In this document: positions 26,375-33,807 of the stretch, piece by piece
Position numbering within the stretch: the stretch's first letter is position 1
Layout: each line of letters begins with the position of its first letter
Origin: Streptomyces sclerotialus
Lineage (GTDB): Bacteria; Actinomycetota; Actinomycetes; Streptomycetales; Streptomycetaceae
Direction: 5' to 3'
Assembly: GCA_000719105.1 (NCBI GenBank)
Contig: JODX01000012.1
Span: 1 to 64,000, forward strand
DNA: 64,000 nucleotides
Position numbers and translations under genes: made by a program
Notes under the pieces: model-generated
What the model was told of the DNA's origin: nothing
The model's input: the letters and a program-made list of their open reading frames with translations, nothing else
Database searches by the model: none

Positions 26375-27078
26375 GACTGCGGCTTCCCGCGGAACGTCCG
26401 GCGGAGCCGCCGGCCGGATACAAGATCGCCTACCCGATGCTGTCGCAGGACGGCACCCGGGCCGGCTTCACGGGGGTGTCGCTGGGCGGCGCGCTGCCGT
26501 ACGGCGTCCTGGACGAGGCCCGGTGCGTCTACGGGCGGCGGCACCGCCCGCCCGCACGGCTGTGCGACTGCGGCTTCCACTGCGTGCACGACCGCTCGGC
26601 GGCCGAGGCCCTGCTGTGCACCGCGGAGCACCGCGCGGCCGTCCTGCTGGAGGTCGCCGTCCTCGGCGCGTACATCCGCTTCGAGCACGGCTTCCGCTTC
26701 GCGCGGCAGCGGGTGCGCACCGTCACCGTCGGTCCGTGTGCCTGTGGCGCGGCGGCCGTGGCCCTGGCCGACGCGGGCTGGGGGCGGCCGGGCCGGCGTG
26801 CGCTGGCCGGCTCCTGCGCGGTCTGCGTCCGCGGCCGTACGGCGGTGTCCCCGGCCGGCTTCGCGCGGCTGGCCGGGGAGGGACTGAGGGTGCAGGCCGG
26901 TACGGGTACGGGACCGCCGGGCGCCGGTGGGCCGCCCGGTGCGCCGGGGCCGCCACCGGACGGGCTCGGGGTGCCCGAACTCGTCGCCGAGGCGGCGCTG
27001 CTCCAGGCGCGCCTCGACTGGTTCCAGACCCAGCTGGCGAGGCTCGGCGAGCGTGGCCCCGGCGCGCCGCCGCGGTGA
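26371..27078 (+). CDS. hypothetical cysteine-rich protein, 235 residues
   Basis: I do not recognise a family. The protein starts MRLRLPAERPAEPPAGYKIA. Residues around 65-75 read CDCGFHCVHD, and later CACGAAA and CAVCVRGR occur, so paired cysteines suggest metal (zinc) binding. A Gly/Pro-rich linker (GPPGAGGPPGAPGPP) leads to a C-terminal helix (VPELVAEAALLQARLDWFQT) that could form a coiled coil. The start is fixed by the ATGA overlap with the small upstream gene. It precedes the holin-X/DUF3618 pair by 70 nt and may be in the same transcript. Confidence 0.65.
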   Translation: MRLRLPAERPAEPPAGYKIAYPMLSQDGTRAGFTGVSLGGALPYGVLDEARCVYGRRHRPPARLCDCGFHCVHDRSAAEALLCTAEHRAAVLLEVAVLGAYIRFEHGFRFARQRVRTVTVGPCACGAAAVALADAGWGRPGRRALAGSCAVCVRGRTAVSPAGFARLAGEGLRVQAGTGTGPPGAGGPPGAPGPPPDGLGVPELVAEAALLQARLDWFQTQLARLGERGPGAPPR

Positions 27079-27148
27079 GCTGCCCCGCAGGGGTAGCGCG
27101 GGCCGCTCCGGGTACCCGGGCGGCCCGAATGAGAGGAGGCGGGACACC

Positions 27149-27607
27149 GTGACCGGGACTTTGGACAGCAGGCCCGTGCGGCCGGCCGTGGACGGGCAGC
27201 ATGCCGTGCGGCCGGCGGCGGAGGGGCACCACACCGTCGGCGAGCTGGTCGGGCAGGCCACCGAGCAGCTCTCCCAGCTCGTACGGCAGGAGATCGCCCT
27301 CGCCAAGACAGAGCTGACGGAGAAGGGGAAGCGCGCGGGCAAGGGCGGCGGCATGCTCGGCGGAGCCGGCGCCGTGGCCTACGTGGGCCTGATGGCCCTC
27401 GCGGGCACCGGGGTCGCCGCGCTCTCGCTGGTGCTGGCCGTGTGGGCGGCCGCGCTCATCGTCACGGGGGTGCTGTTCGTCATCGCGGGCGTGCTCGCGA
27501 TGATGGGCCGGGCCCAGCTGCGCCGGGCCACTCCGCCCATGCCCGAGAGGACCATCGACAGCGTCAAGGCGGATGTCGAGGCAATCAAGGAAAGGGCGCA
27601 CCGATGA
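27149..27607 (+). CDS. holin-X (phage holin superfamily 6) membrane protein
   Basis: A 152-residue protein of the actinobacterial holin-X family: an amphipathic N-terminal part HTVGELVGQATEQLSQLVRQ EIALAK-type helix typical of the family, then two hydrophobic spans (GAVAYVGLMALAGTGVAALS and LAVWAAALIVTGVLFVIAGV) and a basic end. Despite the name these are chromosomal membrane proteins of unknown role, not evidence of a prophage. GAGAGGAGG precedes the GTG. It is co-translated with a DUF3618 protein (ATGA), the standard pairing in Streptomyces. Confidence 0.85.
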   Translation: MTGTLDSRPVRPAVDGQHAVRPAAEGHHTVGELVGQATEQLSQLVRQEIALAKTELTEKGKRAGKGGGMLGGAGAVAYVGLMALAGTGVAALSLVLAVWAAALIVTGVLFVIAGVLAMMGRAQLRRATPPMPERTIDSVKADVEAIKERAHR

Positions 27608-27906
27608 CCAGTACATCCAGTACTCCCGGTTCGGCGGCCCCGCAGGACCGCGTGGGCGCCAAAGGCCCCGATGAGCTGCGGCAGCAGATCGCGGAGACCC
27701 GGGCGCGGCTCGGGGACACCGTCGAGGAGCTGGCCGCCAAGGCCGATGTCAAGGCGCGCGCACAGGCGCAGATGGCGGATCTGAAGGGGACGTGCTCGCA
27801 CGCCGTCCACACCGTGCGCGAACGGGTGCCCCGGGCCGCGGTGATCGGTGGTGTGGGTGTGGGGGTCGCCGTGGCGGCGGGCATCGTGATGTGGCGCCGC
27901 CACTGA
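27604..27906 (+). CDS. DUF3618 domain protein
   Basis: A 100-residue protein with the DUF3618 segment PDELRQQIAETRARLGDTVE followed by ELAAKADVKARAQAQM, and a C-terminal membrane span (AAVIGGVGVGVAVAAGIVMW) ending in RRH. It is expected to be a tail-anchored cytoplasmic helical protein. Co-translation with the holin-X gene suggests a joint, still undefined, envelope function. A strong hairpin follows. Confidence 0.85.
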   Translation: MTSTSSTPGSAAPQDRVGAKGPDELRQQIAETRARLGDTVEELAAKADVKARAQAQMADLKGTCSHAVHTVRERVPRAAVIGGVGVGVAVAAGIVMWRRH

Positions 27907-27922
27907 GGCCGAGCGTGAGCCC

Positions 27923-27969
27923 GTGGGCCGCCCCGGCCGTTCACAGCGCTCTGGGCCGGGGCGGCCCAC
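27923..27969. terminator. hairpin between convergent DUF3618 and nuclease genes
   Basis: Perfect 16-nt arms, GTGGGCCGCCCCGGCC and its complement, with a 15-nt loop; 16 nt after the DUF3618 stop and 34 nt past the nuclease stop on the other strand. Suitable for both directions. Confidence 0.8.
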
Positions 27970-27974
27970 CTCTG

Positions 27975-28007
27975 TCCTGACTACGTCCTGACTACGCCCT
28001 GACTACG
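27975..28007. repeat. three tandem 11-bp repeats at the nuclease stop codon
   Basis: TCCTGACTACG occurs twice (27975-27985, 27986-27996) and CCCTGACTACG once (27997-28007). On the minus strand each copy supplies a TAG, and because the period is 11 the three TAGs fall in all three reading frames; the first is the actual stop of the nuclease gene. Confidence 0.85.
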
Positions 28008-29847
28008 GGCGGAACCGCAGCACCTGCGGGTCGTGGTCGCTGATCTGGTCGTGGAACTCCGCGTTGATGTGCACGCTGTCGTAGCGGAAGTCACCCGAGC
28101 GCCGGATGGACGGGCTGACCAGGATCTGGTCCAGGACCTGGCTGTTGCCCTGGTAGTTGTACGTGTAGCGCTCGCTCTTCGGCAGCGACTTGATCGCCGA
28201 CCAGAGGGCGCCGTCCTGCTCCAGCAGCTTCGTGGTGCGGGAGAACTCGAAGTCGTTGATGTCGCCGAGGGCGATCACGTTCGCGTTCTTCTGCGCCGCC
28301 AGGATCTCCTTGACGAACGTGTTGACCGCGGCCGCCTGGAGGTGGCGCTGGGTCTCCGAGCTGCGCGTCTGCGGCTGGTACTGGGAGTGCAGCGGCTGGT
28401 CGCCGCCCTTCGACGCGAAGTGGTTCGCGATCACGAAGACCGTCTCGCCGCGGAAGACGAACTCGCCGACGAGCGGCTTGCGGCTGTTCTCCCAGGCGGC
28501 GTTCGCCGGGTCGATCCGGCCCGGGGAGGCGGACAGCCGCGCCTTGCCGCGCACCTTCGTCACGTCCACGGCCGTGGTGGCGTCGCCGCCCGCCCGGTCC
28601 GTGAAGGCCACCCGCTCGGGGTCGAAGAGGAACACCTGGCGGATGTTGCCGCCCGGCTCGCCGCCGTCCGTGCCGTCCTCGGGCGAGACCGAGCGCCACT
28701 CGTACGCCGGGCCGCCCGCGGCGACGATGGCGTCGATCAGCTTCTCCACGGTCCGGTCCGCGTCGACCACGCCGTCGTTCTTCGCGCCGGTGTTGTCCTG
28801 GATCTCCTCCAGGGCCACGATGTCGGGCGACTGCAGGTTGTTCACGATCGCGGACGCGTGGTCGGCGAAGGTGTCGTCGGACGGGTCGAGGTTCTCGACG
28901 TTGTACGTCGCCACCGCGAGCTCGCCGCGCGCCTGCTTGCGGGTCGTCTCCCGCTCCAGGCCGCCCTGCTCCAGGGTGCCGATCTCGTTGGCGACGAGCG
29001 TGTAGCCGCCGTACTGGGTGTAGTCCAGCGGTCCGGCCGTGGTGCCCTTCAGCACGTCGCCGACGTTCGCCTCCGGGAAGTCGGCCGTCGCGCCCAGCGA
29101 CTGGATCTGCAGCCGGCCCGTGTTCTGGGACTCGTACGAGCCGTAGACGGTGCCGCCGCGCCGGGCGTCGTTCTCCCGCGGCTTCACGGTGACCCACAGC
29201 TCGGTGTACGGGTCGGTGGCCGTGACCACACGGGTGTCGGAGACCCGGACGTTCATGCCCTCCAGGGACTCGTAGTGGTCCAGGGCGTACTTCATCGGTC
29301 GCAGCGTGAGGCCGTTGACCGAGCCGTTCGCGGCCGGGTCGCCCGCCGGGGCGTACGCGTCCGGCACCGACCCCGCGTCGATCGTCGTCGCGGCCGGGAC
29401 GGCGTTGCCACTGGACAGCACCGTCACCGTCGGCTTGGTGATCTCGGTGATGGACTGGTTCCCGGACGAGGTGCCGCCCGGCACGTACTCGGACACCGTG
29501 CCGGAGACGGTGACCGAGTCGCCGACGGCGACCTTCGGGACGGAGCTGGTGAAGACGAAGACGCCCTCGCTGGTGGCCGGGTCACGGTCCGCCTGAGGGT
29601 CCTGGAACCAGAAGCCGCGGGACGATCCGTAGGTCCGCACACCCGTGACGATGCCCGGCACGTCGGCGACCTGCTCGCCGGCGAACGGGGATATCCGGGT
29701 ACTGCCCTGGATGTCATGGATGCGCACGGGTTCGGCCTGTGTGGCGGCATCGGCCTGCGCGGGCGCGGTGACCACCACGGTGGTCACCGCGGAACAGACG
29801 GCGGCGACGGTCAGCGCGCCGAGGCGCGCGGTGTTCTTGCTCGGCAA
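28003..29847 (-). CDS. secreted endonuclease/exonuclease/phosphatase family protein (ExeM/NucH type)
   Basis: A 614-residue secreted protein. A Sec signal peptide (PSKNTARLGALTVAAVCSAV, then APAQADA) is followed by an OB-like region (VADVPGIVTGVRTYGSSRGF, FQDPQADRD) and a C-terminal EEP nuclease domain with VATYNVENLDPSDDTFA, VALEEIQDN (catalytic Glu), VIANHFASKGGDQPL, IALGDINDFEFS and QISDHDPQVLRF (catalytic Asp-His). This is the architecture of extracellular DNases such as ExeM and NucH. The TTG start is chosen because GGAGGG lies upstream and it places the signal peptide at the N-terminus. A PHO-box-like site lies 37 nt upstream, suggesting phosphate scavenging from DNA. Confidence 0.88.
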   Translation of the reverse strand: MPSKNTARLGALTVAAVCSAVTTVVVTAPAQADAATQAEPVRIHDIQGSTRISPFAGEQVADVPGIVTGVRTYGSSRGFWFQDPQADRDPATSEGVFVFTSSVPKVAVGDSVTVSGTVSEYVPGGTSSGNQSITEITKPTVTVLSSGNAVPAATTIDAGSVPDAYAPAGDPAANGSVNGLTLRPMKYALDHYESLEGMNVRVSDTRVVTATDPYTELWVTVKPRENDARRGGTVYGSYESQNTGRLQIQSLGATADFPEANVGDVLKGTTAGPLDYTQYGGYTLVANEIGTLEQGGLERETTRKQARGELAVATYNVENLDPSDDTFADHASAIVNNLQSPDIVALEEIQDNTGAKNDGVVDADRTVEKLIDAIVAAGGPAYEWRSVSPEDGTDGGEPGGNIRQVFLFDPERVAFTDRAGGDATTAVDVTKVRGKARLSASPGRIDPANAAWENSRKPLVGEFVFRGETVFVIANHFASKGGDQPLHSQYQPQTRSSETQRHLQAAAVNTFVKEILAAQKNANVIALGDINDFEFSRTTKLLEQDGALWSAIKSLPKSERYTYNYQGNSQVLDQILVSPSIRRSGDFRYDSVHINAEFHDQISDHDPQVLRFRP

Positions 29848-30235
29848 CGGAATTCCCTCCGGGGACGTACGTGGGCGCCGGGACGAGGGTGAAACGGAAG
29901 TGCAGCCAAGGTGAACGCAACCGGTGGGGCGGTGGCGACCTGCGGAGAAACCGGCCGAACGGCTGTACGGGAACCGCTCCTGGGTTTCTACGCGCGTCAA
30001 TCTCCAGCGTCATCGCGTCACTTGTCAAGATTTCGGCTACTGACCACCCCGGAGGGGTCGATGAACCGGGCGGCATGGGTGGAAATCCGTCTAGGCTGAA
30101 CCGCTGCCGGGTGTGACGGGGCGGCCGCCGGGCCACGCGTGTCCGGCAGGCGGTTCCCGAGCCCCGGTGTCGCACACGTCCCGCGGTACCGCGTGCCGAC
30201 CGCACGCGGCGCTCGTCCCGAGGAGAAACCAGCCG
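29848..30235. promoter_or_regulatory. divergent region between nuclease and 493-residue protein genes
   Basis: A 388-nt region without genes. Besides the PHO-box-like repeats, the minus strand has TTGACA about 180 nt upstream of the nuclease start with only a weak -10 (GAGATT, 19-nt spacer). On the plus strand TAGGCT at 30092-30097 is a -10 candidate for the downstream gene, giving a leader of about 135 nt that ends in CGAGGAGAAACC. I see no small gene or conserved RNA. Confidence 0.4.
29884..29916 (-). promoter_or_regulatory. PHO-box-like triple direct repeat upstream of the nuclease gene
   Basis: Read on the minus strand, three consecutive 11-nt units: GTTCACCTTGG, CTGCACTTCCG, TTTCACCCTCG. 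The Streptomyces PhoP-binding PHO box consists of 11-nt direct repeats with core GTTCACC, so units one and three match well and unit two partly. Distance to the TTG start is 36 nt. Confidence 0.65.
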
Positions 30236-31717
30236 ATGTCAGACAGCTCCCCCCTGCCGCCGGTGCGGCTGCACGCCGAAGCCGAACTGGCGCGGGACGC
30301 GCTCAGCACCCCCCTCCTCTCCCGTGCCGCGCGGCTCGCCCGCTGGGCCGGCCCGGAGACCCGGGTGGGCGCCGGGGGCGAGCTCGTCGAGGAGCAACTG
30401 TCCGCGGCGGCCGAGCAGTTGGGTCTGACGGGCGAGGACGCGGCGGCCCTGGCGAGCGAGGCCTGGCGGGTGGCCGTCGACACCGGGCTGGTGGAGGTCG
30501 TCGACGAGGAGAAAGGCACCGTCACCGCGGGCGCCGACCTGCGGATGCTCGTCTCCGGGGGCCCGCAGGACGTGCTGGGCATCTGGCTCGCCGCGCTGGA
30601 GACCGTACTGGCGGACGCGACCGTGCCCGACCTGGACGACCTCGACGAACTCGTGGACGCGCTGGACGGGGGCGGCACGGTCGACCTGTCCCGGCTGGAC
30701 TGGGACCCCGAGGAGGAGGCCCGCTTCCTCGACGGGGTGCTCGGCAACCTCTATCTGCTGACCGTCGGCGAGGACGCGCCCGGCGAGCACCCGGTGCCGC
30801 TCCCGGCCCTCGCCGCATCCATGATCGTGCCGGACGACATGGGGGAGCCCACCGACGACGTGCTGGAGCAGGTCTCGGAGGCGATGATGCGGCTCGACGA
30901 CCAGTTCCGCCTGCTGGAACCGGCCGGGCTGGTCGAGTACCAGCCCGTGGACGAGGCGCTCATGGTGGACACCGAGGAGCCCGAGGGAGCCGAGGACGCC
31001 GACGGAACCGACCGGAGGCAGGCCGCGCCCGAGGACGACACCGACGACACCGACGTCACCCGGTACGGCATGGTGCGGCTCACCCCGCTCGGCCTGTACG
31101 GCGTCCGCGCCCGGCTGCTGGAGGCGGGCGCCGTGGCCCCCGCCGTGGGCGAGCTCGCGGACAAGGGCGCCGACGTGCTGCTCGACAACACGGCCGGCTT
31201 CCCGCAGGAGGCGGCGCGCGCCGAGACGGAACAGTGGCTCGCCCGCCGCGCGCCCCTCGCCGCCGCACGCGAGCTGCTGGCGGCGGCGCGCGGCTCGGAC
31301 GCCGGGGCGCCGCTGCGCCGGCTGCGCTGCCAGCAGGCCCTCACCCTGGTCGGCCCGGAGGCCGAACCCGCGCTGCGCGAGGTCCTCGACGACGCGGAAC
31401 TGGGCGGCCTCGCCCGTGTCTGGCTGACCGAGCACGGCGCCCCCGACGTCCCCGCGCCGTCCGAGGCGATGGTCTTCTGGCTGACCGTCGACACGGTGGC
31501 CGCGCAGCTGGCGGCCGAGGGCAACTCCGCCGAGCTCCAGGCCCTGGTGGAGGGGCTCGCCCGGCAGCACAGCGGCTTCTTCGCCACGGCCTGGCGCGTG
31601 GACCACCCGGCCACCGCGGACGTACTGGAGGCCATGGGGCGCCTCCACCCCGACAAGAAGGTGGCCAAGCAGGCGCGCAAGGCGGCGTTCAAGGCGCGGT
31701 CGCAGCAAGGAGGGTGA
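30236..31717 (+). CDS. conserved hypothetical protein, 493 residues
   Basis: No family name is recognised. The N-terminal part is helical and acidic (MSDSSPLPPVRLHAEAELAR; LVEEQLSAAAEQLGLTGEDA), a strongly acidic insert occurs near residues 240-270 (DTEEPEGAEDADG and EDDTDDTD), then YGMVRLTPLGLYGVRARLLE and an Ala-rich helical C-terminal half that looks like HEAT-type repeats. It ends with a basic tail (DKKVAKQARKAAFKARSQQ). No signal peptide or membrane span; cytoplasmic. CGAGGAGAAACC precedes the ATG. Confidence 0.75.
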   Translation: MSDSSPLPPVRLHAEAELARDALSTPLLSRAARLARWAGPETRVGAGGELVEEQLSAAAEQLGLTGEDAAALASEAWRVAVDTGLVEVVDEEKGTVTAGADLRMLVSGGPQDVLGIWLAALETVLADATVPDLDDLDELVDALDGGGTVDLSRLDWDPEEEARFLDGVLGNLYLLTVGEDAPGEHPVPLPALAASMIVPDDMGEPTDDVLEQVSEAMMRLDDQFRLLEPAGLVEYQPVDEALMVDTEEPEGAEDADGTDRRQAAPEDDTDDTDVTRYGMVRLTPLGLYGVRARLLEAGAVAPAVGELADKGADVLLDNTAGFPQEAARAETEQWLARRAPLAAARELLAAARGSDAGAPLRRLRCQQALTLVGPEAEPALREVLDDAELGGLARVWLTEHGAPDVPAPSEAMVFWLTVDTVAAQLAAEGNSAELQALVEGLARQHSGFFATAWRVDHPATADVLEAMGRLHPDKKVAKQARKAAFKARSQQGG

Positions 31718-31719
31718 GC

Positions 31720-31741
31720 GTTCAGGCGGTGTTCAGGCGGG
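31720..31741 (+). promoter_or_regulatory. PHO-box-like direct repeat upstream of phoX-type gene
   Basis: GTTCAGGCGGT and GTTCAGGCGGG form a perfect tandem of the first ten bases with an 11-nt period and the GTTCA core of PHO boxes. A further GTTCAAGGC lies exactly 33 nt (three periods) upstream at 31687, inside the end of the preceding gene. The start codon of the phosphatase-like gene is 73 nt downstream. Confidence 0.55.
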
Positions 31742-31814
31742 GGCGCGACGGTGTGGCCGCACCATCGGGTCCGCCGCCCGGCACGCTTCCCCCTCCACCG
31801 CCACGGGAGACACC

Positions 31815-33245
31815 ATGACGCTCACCCGCAGGGACTTCGCCGGACGCACGGCGCTCACCGGCGCCGGCGTCGCGCTGGCCGGCAGCGTCGGTGTCCTCGC
31901 CACCGCGCCGCACGCCCTCGCGTCCACCGACACCGAGAGCGCGGACGGCCACCGGGCGGACCGGCACGACGGAGTCGGGTACGGGCCCCTCCTCCCCGAC
32001 CCGGACGGCATCCTCGCGCTGCCCGCCGGATTCTCGTACCGGGTCATCACCCACAGCGGCAGGACGAAACTGGAGTCGGGCGAGTACACCCCCTCCCACC
32101 ACGACGGCACCGCCGCCTTCCCCGGCCCGCGCGGCACGACCCTCCTCGTGAACAACCACGAGCTGAAGGGCCCCCGCACCGACTGGGAGCACCCGGTCCC
32201 GCTGACCGAGGGCCTCGTCTACGACCCGGCCGCTTCCGGGGGCTGCACGGTCGTCGAGATACGCCCCGACGGCCGGGTCGCCGAATGGGTCGGCATCGCG
32301 GGCACCTCCACCAACTGCGCGGGCGGCAGCACCCCGTGGGGCACCTGGCTCACCTGCGAGGAGAACTCCGACCGGGCCGGCGAGAACGGCATGACCAGGG
32401 ACCACGGCTACGTCTTCGAGGTCGACCCCGCCGACCGGCGCGCCAACCGCGACCCCAGGCCGCTGAAGTTCTTCGGCCGGTACGACCACGAGGCCGTCGT
32501 CATCGACCCCAAGCGGGGCCACGCCTACCTCACCGAGGACGCCTCCGGCCCCAACGGCCTCTTCTACCGCTGGACCCCGCCGAAGGGCTTCCACCACGGC
32601 CCCGGCCGCCTCCGCACCCTCGCCGACGACGCCGGTGTCCTCCAGGCGCCCGTCTGCTACGACTCCGGCGGCCGGTACGTCGACGACTTGTCCCGCGCCG
32701 CGCGTATCGGCACGGTCTACGGGGTCGACTGGGTGGACGTCCCCGACCGCGACGCCCGCACGGTCGAGGTGCGCGAGCAGTTCCGCACCGGCGAGGTCAG
32801 CCGCGCCCGCAAGCTGGAGGGCATGTGGTGGGCCGACGGCGGCGCGTACCTCGTCTCCTCCTACGCCCGCGAGGAGAGCCCCGGACCCGACCACGACGGC
32901 CAGATCTGGTTCTACGACCCGCGGCGCCGCACCCTCACCCTGAAGGTGCTGCTCGGCGCGGGCGGTGCCTTCGACGGGCCGGACAACATCACCGTCTCCC
33001 CGTACGGCGGCCTCGTCATCGCCGAGGACGGCGACGGCCTCCAGCACCTCTTCGGCGCGACGGACAGCGGCCGCACCTACCCGATCGCGCGCAACGAGCT
33101 GAACATCGGCACGGCGGACGAGCCCGGGTACAGCGAGTTCACGGGGGTCACCTTCTCGCCGGACGGGAAGACGCTGTACGCCAGCATCCAGGAGCCGGGG
33201 ATCATGCTGGCCGTGACGGGACCCTGGAAGCGGCAGCGGAGGTAG
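31815..33245 (+). CDS. PhoX/DUF839 family secreted phosphatase-like protein
   Basis: A 476-residue protein with a twin-arginine signal (LTRRDFAGRTALTGAGVALA) and the DUF839 (PhoX) beta-propeller: SYRVITHSGRTKLESGEYTP, LLVNNHELKGPRTDWEHPVP, TWLTCEENSD, GRYDHEAVVIDPKRGHAYLT and the end FTGVTFSPDGKTLYASIQEP. PhoX enzymes are calcium/iron alkaline phosphatases exported folded by Tat. The conserved NHE, CEE and DHE segments carry the metal ligands. An 11-bp GTTCA repeat upstream and the nearby secreted nuclease make phosphate-starvation control plausible. CGGGAGACACC precedes the ATG. Confidence 0.88.
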   Translation: MTLTRRDFAGRTALTGAGVALAGSVGVLATAPHALASTDTESADGHRADRHDGVGYGPLLPDPDGILALPAGFSYRVITHSGRTKLESGEYTPSHHDGTAAFPGPRGTTLLVNNHELKGPRTDWEHPVPLTEGLVYDPAASGGCTVVEIRPDGRVAEWVGIAGTSTNCAGGSTPWGTWLTCEENSDRAGENGMTRDHGYVFEVDPADRRANRDPRPLKFFGRYDHEAVVIDPKRGHAYLTEDASGPNGLFYRWTPPKGFHHGPGRLRTLADDAGVLQAPVCYDSGGRYVDDLSRAARIGTVYGVDWVDVPDRDARTVEVREQFRTGEVSRARKLEGMWWADGGAYLVSSYAREESPGPDHDGQIWFYDPRRRTLTLKVLLGAGGAFDGPDNITVSPYGGLVIAEDGDGLQHLFGATDSGRTYPIARNELNIGTADEPGYSEFTGVTFSPDGKTLYASIQEPGIMLAVTGPWKRQRR

Positions 33246-33302
33246 GGTGCCTCACTCGAACGGGTGATCCCATCCGAAGGGCAAGTCGAGCGGCGGGCCC
33301 GG

Positions 33303-33807
33303 ACGAGGTGGCGGCACAGGTCGCGGCCGGGATCTCCGACCCGGCGGAGGCCGCACGCTCGCGGCAGTTCCCGTTCCGCTACCTCGCCGCGTACCGGCAT
33401 GCGCCCTCGCTGCGCTGGCCGTACCCGCTGGAGCGGGCGCTCGGCCACTCGCTGGCCAGCGTGCCCGCACTGCCCGGCCGGACGCTGGTCCTCGTGGACC
33501 GCTCGGGCTCGATGTTCTCCTCGCGGATGTCCGACCGCTCGGAGCTCAACCGGGCCGACGCCGCGGCGGTGTTCGGTACGGCGCTCGCGGTGCGGGCGGC
33601 GCACGTGCCCGGGTGCACCTGAACCTGGCCGGGTACCGGGCGGGCCACGGGCCGTCGGGCGAGCGGAACCGGCACACGTTCGGCGGTCTGTCGGACGCGG
33701 CCTTCCGGATGGTGCCGCTGCTGGAGAGCGCCCGGGACGCCGACTGGCCGTGGGCCGCCCGACGGGCCCGCCAGGTGCCGTGGCGACCCGTCACAACGGC
33801 GGGCTGA
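33303..33807 (+). pseudogene. decayed TROVE (Ro60-like) RNA-binding protein gene
   Basis: Only C-terminal pieces of a TROVE/vWA protein remain. The first piece reads DEVAAQVAAGISDPAEAARS, then FPFRYLAAYRHAPSLRW, and the vWA start GRTLVLVDRSGSMFSS with the metal-site DRSGS, up to VFGTALAVRAA. The frame then shifts and continues as LNLAGYRAGHGPSGERNRHT, GGLSDAAFRMVPLLESA to TGA at 33805. Missing are the N-terminal HEAT-repeat half that binds RNA and about 60 residues between the two pieces; one base also has to be added to restore the frame. No start codon or ribosome site is visible. The gene overlaps the 3' end of the convergent NACHT gene by 17 nt. Confidence 0.8.

Noticed and set aside
27149..27906. 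Holin-like gene as a sign of a prophage
   Set aside because: Holin-X proteins paired with DUF3618 are normal chromosomal genes in actinobacteria; no integrase, capsid, lysin or attachment repeats are nearby.
33246..33300. Possible tRNA or Y-RNA remnant next to the TROVE fragment
   Set aside because: A TCACTCGAACGGGTGA near-dyad is present, but no tRNA-like T-arm or foldable Y-RNA structure could be made out by eye.
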